Source: Hetaerina americana
Taxonomy: Eukaryota; Arthropoda; Insecta; Odonata; Calopterygidae
Length of the DNA: 64,000 nt
Assembly (NCBI GenBank): GCA_022747635.1
Contig: JAKTNV010000002.1
Location: 107,924,869 to 107,988,868 of the forward strand
Reading direction: 5' to 3'
Shown here piece after piece: positions 56,931 through 64,000 of the stretch. Under the pieces are notes generated by a model that made no database searches, had not been told where the DNA came from, and worked only from the letters and a program-made list of their open reading frames with translations. The stretch's first letter is position 1. Each line of letters starts with the position of its first letter. A program made the translations under genes and the position numbers.

Positions 56931-58210
56931 GCTACATTGATTATCCAACTTGCACTTAGATTTAGTCATCAATTCAGAACAAATGACTTATCAAATTATA
57001 GTCAGCCATTTTCAAATATATTGTTTTGGTCAAGGTTATGTTGACTTCGTAAAGTGCTACAATGATGCCTCGACATGAAAGATTGGTGTAGATTATGCCT
57101 TAGCCATGATGGATGGTACACAAATATATTTTATGAAAAAAATGTTGCTGAGAAATTGATGTGAAGCAATACAAGAGTAATTGGAATTGAAAGTAAGCTA
57201 TCCATTGTATGTTTATGTAATATTCATAATGATGCTTTTATCATAAATTTACTGGGAAATATTAGGTAGTTACTAGTTTTACCTAAAAAAAGCATCTATG
57301 TTAATAATACAATGATTTGAGATGCTTTGAGGGACAATAGTTATCGTTTAATACTTTGGTAATCTTGTTTTCACAGGTATTGAGACACAGGAGCATGGCA
57401 TTGTTGCTTTTTTTAAATTCTTTAAAAATCTGAAAGATTTCTATCTGTTTCAGTAGGAGTGCCATGAAATTCATCCATTGAACAGGCAAAGGAAAAAGAA
57501 ACGGGAAGAGAAAAAATGTCATCACAGAAAAGTGAGTGGGTTCAACTTTGGTTTGTATTTCATGTTCTGAGCAATGTCCTGGATAACATTATGTCATCAA
57601 AATTTACTTATATTAATTATAAATACAGTTTTTTAAATCAGTTTCCTCCCTAGTGTGCTAGAGGCTAAATGTCATATGACCATGCGACTAATACTGGCAT
57701 TGATGTTAAAATCGGGAATACTGTATGCATATACTATGCTCCTTGGAATATATAGAAAACCTTTTTACATATTTAACAGAAGAACTAGTGTAATAGTGTA
57801 CTTGCTAGGGAATTTTAAAAAAATGAGAAAAAAATGTACTGATATTTGGCATCCCTTTCCATATTTTGTTAAAAAGTAAGAAAGATTAATAATTTACCAA
57901 TGGCTATATTTGGAATAACCTGTGATGGGTGAAGGTTAAATCATGCGGGTAAGACTTCTTGCTCAAAAGTCTCTCAAAGAATATAATTTTAAAGAAATTG
58001 CCTCTTACTTTAATAACTATATAAATTAACAAGGAAAATATACACTTGCATTGTTATTGTTCAGTAATGTTGAATGAATTTGTAGGAGTTACATGTGTAA
58101 CTTAAATGCCAATAGTGTAGCCTAATCATCTAGTCATCATTGTTGTGCAAGGATTAAAAAATAATGCACGTTCCAAACTATTAGTGAATGAAAGGTGAAA
58201 AATAGATAAT
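56931..58210 (+). repeat. Repeated block R, copy 2
   Basis: Homologous, same orientation, to 39541-40900. The order of matching phrases is kept but neither copy has a conserved open frame. Confidence 0.5.
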
Positions 58211-59099
58211 GCTTTTGATGTGTTTCATCTATTAAAATTAATAATTATACTCCCCAATGGAATACTATTTTTATTAAAAATGTATGTATAGTGAAATTAT
58301 TTTGTCATTTTTGAAGGTTTTAAAAATTCTTTTATATTTTTGTAGCACAACTACTGAAGCTACTTTTAACTTTCATAATAATGTCCCTATTTAAATATTT
58401 GTTAACATTTTCTATTAATGGTTTTATATTGGCTAGAATTTTTCATATCAAAACAGACTTATGAGGATTCTGCTAATTATTGTTTCAACAAAGGTAGTAT
58501 TGGTAAATCTAGAGAATATATATTTTCTATATATTACCTTTAATATTGTCGCTCAGCATAAATGAAGCCAAAATATCTGGTCAATGAAAGAGACCTTGGA
58601 GAAATGTTTTTCTTTTTCAAGATGGTAATTAATAAGTATTAAAGTGATTTATATTTTAACATGGAGGACTGAAGAATTGTTTCTTCATTCATCATCATAT
58701 TTTGAATGTAAATACTAGAGTATAAGGCAGTGATTAACAGAAATAAAAATTGTTTTTTACTGCTATTTCATCTTCAGGAAAGGAGAAATTCATTAGAGGT
58801 AAGGCATAGCATATCTTTATGTTGAATTATTGTCTTTTTTATGTTTTAATGATCAGTTTCTTCTTTGTTATAGCTCAATGAAGATTAGAGAAACTAATAA
58901 CTTTGGTATGATTTTGGAAAATGTTTTAATAACTACAATATTATTTTACTTAGCATTGTTTGATTTAACCTTTGTCAACAGGGTACATTCAAAGGACTAT
59001 TGGGGAAAATTTGTGAAAAAGCAATGCCTCCAGTTTAAAAATTGTGATTTTCTTTTCTATGTATTATTCACTTATGCAGATATGGTGTCACTATAACGT
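58211..59099. other. Unassigned AT-rich stretch
   Basis: Nothing recognised. Confidence 0.4.
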
Positions 59100-60030
59100 C
59101 TTGCATATGTCAGTGTCTTAAAATTACCCTTTTCCCTGAAACATTTCTGAGTCTGATGGTAGAATGTATTATTTTGGTCCAGAGATGGAGTCCTTACAGT
59201 GTTTTCCTTGATATAATTCTATATTTCAACTAATTTATTCATATTTTTTTGAAATTTTGAGGCCCTCTATGGACCATTGTAATTATGTTCTGCATTTCAG
59301 GAGTAATAAGATGAAATACATGATGCTCTTTTCTGAAGAAGACCTATGGATACCTCAAATATTTTTCAAAAACCACTGAGTTCCTTCATTACCTGTTAAA
59401 ATGTTTTGACATTTTTCTTATCTTCAGCCTATTTGTTTATGTTTGCAGCATTTCCATTTAATTAAATTAATAATTGTAATTGATGGTAAGACTAGTAGGT
59501 AGTGATTGGTGTTTTTAATCTTTGCAAAGAAATGATATTTATCATATCAATTTTTGGAAGTATCAAGATTGAATAAAATACAGTTAGAGTAGGAACATTC
59601 GCCATAAAAATTGTTGTTTGTTCTAAGGTAACCTGGGATCCAAGGAAAAGATACCTTTGGGAAAATGTTTAGCTCTCCATATGGACTAAAACAAACTTCT
59701 TAGTTTTAGATAGAGACAAAGGCAAACACTGAAGGAATATTCAAAGTTCTCTTGTTTTATTTAATGTGACTTTTGTCATCTGTTACAATATATTTTTAAG
59801 TGTTTATTGATTTAGGTTATATGCCTTTATGTTCCTTGTTGTTAAAATATTTGTCTAATTCATTAGAGAATGTAATAAATGAAAGTGTCATGTCATTGTT
59901 TGATTGACATGCATTATTAACAACAGTTACTACTAAGAATTTGAGTTTCATATACAGCTACAATTGAACTTTGACTTTAAATATGTTTTTGCCTAAATTA
60001 CATTTCTTCTTAATTATTCTGATTAATATA
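59100..60030 (+). repeat. Direct segmental repeat, copy 2 (3' flank of gene C)
   Basis: Corresponds to 27930-28900 downstream of gene B in the same orientation. It marks the end of the gene C relic. Confidence 0.65.
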
Positions 60031-60179
60031 AATAGTACTATATATAACAAACATTATAAATATTAAAAAACATTTCAAAGTCTTTACAGCAGTAACCTCT
60101 TTTTGGCATCCACACATTTTTTATTTGTTATCTACACCATATGCATGCATTACATTTGCATGCATAACATAGTGCATGT

Positions 60180-60300
60180 TATTTTCCTTAAACTAAATGC
60201 ATTCTCTTTTGACAAAATTTGAAAATCTGTTTATGTTAACTGTCAACTATGGAATACTCAGAGGACTTGTTTTCATGGCTCAGGACGTTTATCTCTCCCT
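60180..60300 (-). pseudogene. B' relic: start of the homologue of gene B exon 3
   Basis: The reverse complement CATATGCTTACGATTTTTAAG followed by GGAGAGATAAACGTCCTGAG matches the acceptor and start of gene B exon 19908 (GAGGGGAGTGATGTCCTGAA). Similarity fades within about 100 bases, close to the border with the direct repeat. Confidence 0.5.
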
Positions 60301-61002
60301 TAAAAATCGTAAGCATATGAATTAAACAGATTGTCAATTTTGATAGATGATGATAGGCTTCATTATATACTAGGCCCTAAATGGGATATGCATGTGATAT
60401 TCAGCCTTTAGCACGGTATTAATATGAAGGTAGGACAGATCCATTCCTTGAACCATTTATGGTTTTCCAGGGAGACATCTGGTATCACATTAACTGTTTC
60501 ACTAGCAGGGCATGTCCAAAATGGCATGTCGGGTAATAAAACACAGGCCTTATGGTAAAAAAATCCTCTTTTTTAACCCTTGACTACCTTTTCCCCATAT
60601 TTTAAATCATATGCAGATAGAAAAGAAACATTCAGAATATATAACAGTGCATTAAACTGCAAATAATTTAATTTTAAAAACTTTGCTATGAGAGTATGCC
60701 TTAGATGGGCCCTGGCATTAGAAACTCCTGAGCCCTGAATACTCATGATACTAAATATCAGTGACAATAATATTGAATAAAAAGGTTGAGAGAACCATAG
60801 TTAACTTAGACCCAGCAAATGGAAGGATATGATTAATAGATAGATTGATAGAGGTCTTTATTTATGCAAAATTGACACCTAATGGTCCCTTTTTCCATTC
60901 AACCCATTGTCATATACATACTATATTAGGCATAAAATTTATAATTTCTGGCATACATACACATTAATACATATGGACAGACACTTTCATCATGCATATT
61001 GG

Positions 61003-61850
61003 TAGAAGTACAAAGAGAAATAACAGACTGGATCATCGTTCAGGTCTACATGCCACCAAGCAATGATAAGGAAAAAATCAATAGGTTATACAATCAGGAG
61101 AGTGCCCATTATGTGTTCCTGCAGGGAAATATTTGATGGTAATAGGGGATTGGTATGCAATAAAGGCAAAGGAAGACATGATGATGAGGTGAGGGACTAT
61201 GGTTTAGGTACAATGACTGACTGTACCGAGAAAGCAATTGAGTTCTGCAGGAGACAGACGGGGAGTTATTTATCACAATACCTGGTTTAGACACCACAAA
61301 AGGCATTTGTATGCATGAAATATACCAGGTCACTCAGGAAGTCACAGATTATTAGATTAGACGGCAGGGCCCGTGCATTAGAAAATGGAATAAAAGATCA
61401 TTAACTGGAAAAACAAGGAAGGAGTATCAGCTGACAGTAGAGACAATCATAAGTGAGGGAAAGGAGCTAAGTACCATCGAAGACAAATTTGAATACATTG
61501 AAAAAGGTTATACGAAACACACAAAAAATATATGCACTCTGACTAGAAAAACAAAAGGGAATCATGTATTTATGGACGAGATGTTTTGAAAAATAGCTGA
61601 GAGACGAATGATTGAATGCAAAATAGTTAAATAGAAGAAAGCACAAATATTTAAACTTAGTTAAATAACATTAAGGTAAAACGGACGATTGCAAAAAGAG
61701 TGGGAAGGCATCGAAAATCTAAGGAGAAAATGTGGAACTAGTTTGCTCTACAGGAAGGTAGACTGAATGATTAATGCCAACATATTTGGCGTGATGCTGT
61801 TTTGGACTGAATAAATAAATAAATAAAAGGTGAAAACCCACTTTGGAAGT
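61003..61850 (+). pseudogene. N1 non-LTR endonuclease fragment, copy g
   Basis: The plus strand contains IVQVYMPP, CTGCAGGGAAATATTTGATGG and KAIEFCRRQTG, matching the N1 endonuclease at 9560-9850. It then passes through GCATTAGAAAATGGAATAAA and the linker before the reverse transcriptase. It is the counterpart of the minus-strand fragment 18350-19265. Confidence 0.7.
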
Positions 61851-62205
61851 AAGAATGGAATTTCATCGGATAAATTATTAATTTAAAATAACATTTTTTC
61901 CAAATGTTATCGTAAATTCCTTCGTTCATTTTGGGAATAACAGAAACTGCATATATAAAACATGAAAATCCACTCGCGATAAATTATCCGAGAAACTAAA
62001 AACAGAAATTTCAATTAATCCATCTTTCCTTCCGAAAGAAAGACTATATCCGTTAACCTATAAAATAATTAAGATTGATCACAATGTTTATACTGACAAG
62101 AAAATCGTTTTTCTGCATATTGATCAAAGGAGATGCAAAGAATTATCAATTTTCAACCAATTGTCTTCGTTACTGATATCGTTCAATTTAATAGATACAT
62201 CTGAC

Positions 62206-62376
62206 CTCCTCTCGTTTGGTTATCCAGTCTTCCATCGCAGGATTGAACCCCTTTCGGATGAGACTATATAAATCTGAGAGACACTCCGCAAATCGACGCT
62301 TAAACAGCCGAAATTCCGTAAGCTTCTCCAGGCAGGTAGAAAACACCAACCAGGGATAATTGGCATCCTTCACAAC
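62206..62376 (-). pseudogene. B' relic: ZAD exon 2
   Basis: The exon keeps 171 bp, an open frame and a ATTAG acceptor, but reads WLVFSTCLEK where the others have WLVCSNCMEK, losing one ZAD zinc ligand, and RRFAEC for RRCAEC. The first exon that should precede it is deleted: the flanks of gene B positions about 17373 and 17633 are joined near 62510-62520. The gene therefore has no start and half a ZAD. Confidence 0.8.
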
Positions 62377-62539
62377 CTAATTAAGTTTTCCATAAATAGA
62401 TATGAACCACATAATGCACGAAACTCCTCTGGTCTAAATATCACTATAATTTTTTACAACAGTGTACGGAATATATAAACCAACTAGTTAATCTTTAACT
62501 TAAGATTTTTACGAAATAGCATTAAAAGTTATTAAAGCA

Positions 62540-63896
62540 GCCAGAATCACAAAATAAACAACTAAACAGCTGAGCACCTGCATTTCGTTCTTCATCTGTT
62601 CCATTCTTTGAATTGTAATGGTATAGATTGATATATAAAGAGGCCATCCTAACCCGGATCACATAAATGAACTCTAGTATTTGAGTAAAGGAAAATAAAA
62701 ATTATCTGTATTAATATGTTTATTTGGTGGTTAGGTATGACAGGCCTCTTTTGATATAGGTTGACATTGAAAAAATGCAATTAGTTCCGTCATTGTTCCA
62801 TCTACAGACAAAATTCGAAAGACCGGATCAAAAGTTTCACAAAGATTTTATTTACGTTGGCTAAATAAGAGAGTAACCATACATTTATGCAAGCATTAGT
62901 GTTTAGGCGTTGTAGCTTTAGAGTAATATCAATTTTTACAAGTTCTCCTGTGCCGTGTTTACATTCGGTTCCTTTCAGAATACACGTCTAAATGATTCTT
63001 CGAACGTTGATGCGGTCCCGCTGTGTTTAAAAGGTAATACATATGCTGAAGTCAAATAAAACTCTTTTAAATGGTTTACAGTTAGCACTAATGATTTAAT
63101 TATTAAGAGGTTAACTTATTCAAAATTATTTAGCTATAATCATGCAAACACCAATGTAATTGATGCACCATCTTAGGTCCCTATCACATTCTCCAGCTTT
63201 TGAAAAGAATGTGTTCTTACGAACTGCTTTGCCTTCGAAAAAGAAAAGTAAGTCACACCTTCAATATGTTGAAAGCATATAAATAAACAGGAAATCAGGA
63301 GGAAATATTATAAGTCTTCTAAAGAGCAGTCATTTGGATATCGTTACTCCTAAGTATAACACCCAAAATAATCAGTATTCATACACATAGCTATCTTAGC
63401 TCCAGAGCAATGTATACATATTCCAAGTCCTGCTGTGTGGTTATTGATTTTGGTTCCTTCATTACGATATCCATCTTAGAGACCCTAACCTTGGAACGGG
63501 ACATTGACGAACTGAATCTTTTTTCAATTTCAATTAAATATTATACGATGCCAGTGATACTCCATCAGCTCATTAACATCTCAAAGTAAGCTGAATGTAA
63601 TTTAAGTCCTTCTAGTAACGTGGTACGTCTAATAATTCCGATGTGTTCATATAGGTGACCCGGATTGAGATGGACTCTTTTCTTGTCAATCGATTGAATG
63701 TCGAGAAAAACTTCGGTAATAAAATGAAAAGATGAATAACGAAATGCAAGTGCCCGGCTGGAAAGGGGCTTATTTTGTATGCTAGTGTTGTTTTAGTAAC
63801 TTTTAATACTAATTCGAGTAAATTAAGAAAATTGTCATCATAATTTTAACGTTAGATTTTTCAGTAAATCATTCATGGTACTTTCAAACGATCAGG
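62540..63896. promoter_or_regulatory. Shared upstream region of B' and A'
   Basis: Inverted homologue of the gene A/gene B spacer. The best conserved part, 63545-63665, lies 230-350 bases upstream of the A' start. Confidence 0.5.
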
Positions 63897-64000
63897 ATGT
63901 GCGATAAGGGCGAATTTAAACTCTGCAGATTGTGTTTAAACAGTCGCGGACTGTTGATGAATGTGTTCGGCGAGAATAGTCAATTGCAATTCATGCTGGA
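63897..64000 (+). CDS. A' ZAD-zinc-finger gene, exon 1 (runs off the window)
   Basis: The frame starts MCDKGEFKLCRLCLNSRG and continues to the edge with no stop. It retains the first ZAD cysteine pair. The upstream TTTTTCAG followed by TAAATC is conserved with genes A and B. It is closest to gene A. Whether the rest of the gene is intact cannot be seen. Confidence 0.8.
   Translation, partial: MCDKGEFKLCRLCLNSRGLLMNVFGENSQLQFML

Larger units (their letters stand above)
60230..64000. repeat. Right copy of the inverted segmental duplication
   Basis: Reverse-complement homologue of 15827-20010, holding B' (minus), the shared spacer and A' (plus). It continues beyond the window. Confidence 0.8.

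Noticed and set aside
1..64000. CRISPR arrays, rRNA genes and tRNA genes
   Set aside because: None seen. The only tRNA-like B-box (7541-7552) lies in a SINE-like repeat without a cloverleaf.

Overview
The window looks like insect (arthropod) nuclear DNA: AT-rich, intron-containing, no operons, and full of transposon debris. Two complete multi-exon genes can be assembled. They encode ZAD-C2H2 zinc-finger proteins, a family expanded in insects. The species cannot be named from the sequence.

Layout. 1-8 kb is nested transposon debris: a Tigger/pogo fragment, a 188-bp palindrome, a piggyBac inserted at TTAA inside a mariner, non-LTR pieces and a SINE-like repeat. Gene A (minus strand, 8263-15961, five coding exons, about 583 aa, 11 fingers) and gene B (plus strand, 17453-26492, six coding exons, about 586 aa, 10 fingers) are head-to-head paralogues. 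About 1.5 kb of non-coding DNA separates their start codons. Exon lengths and intron phases match between them (135, 171, 213/222 and 124 bp), except that B has one extra 219-bp exon in the linker. Their introns contain copies of one APE-type non-LTR family, called N1 here, and mariner relics.

26.5-30.3 kb is AT-rich flank. 30.4-38.7 kb is a decayed Polinton/Maverick on the minus strand: protein-primed DNA polymerase B, packaging ATPase, integrase with chromodomain, and capsid-type proteins. 39.5-60 kb holds a third, dead ZAD-ZNF locus (gene C). Its recognisable pieces are collinear with gene B but lack the finger exon. It has been split by a mariner into which a young, apparently intact Ty3/gypsy element (42997-52056) then inserted. 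The two 723-bp LTRs differ at one visible site and are flanked by a CCAC duplication.

60.2-64 kb is an inverted copy of the A/B head-to-head module. The B-like copy (B', minus) lost its first ZAD exon and is dead. The A-like copy (A', plus) starts at 63897 and runs off the window with an intact first exon.

The host genes probably encode nuclear DNA-binding regulators that dimerise through the ZAD. No previously undescribed molecular system could be demonstrated. The most informative features are the duplication history of the zinc-finger cluster, the order of nested insertions, the Polinton relic and the ribozyme-like palindrome. Similarities between blocks were judged by eye, so percentages and boundaries are approximate.
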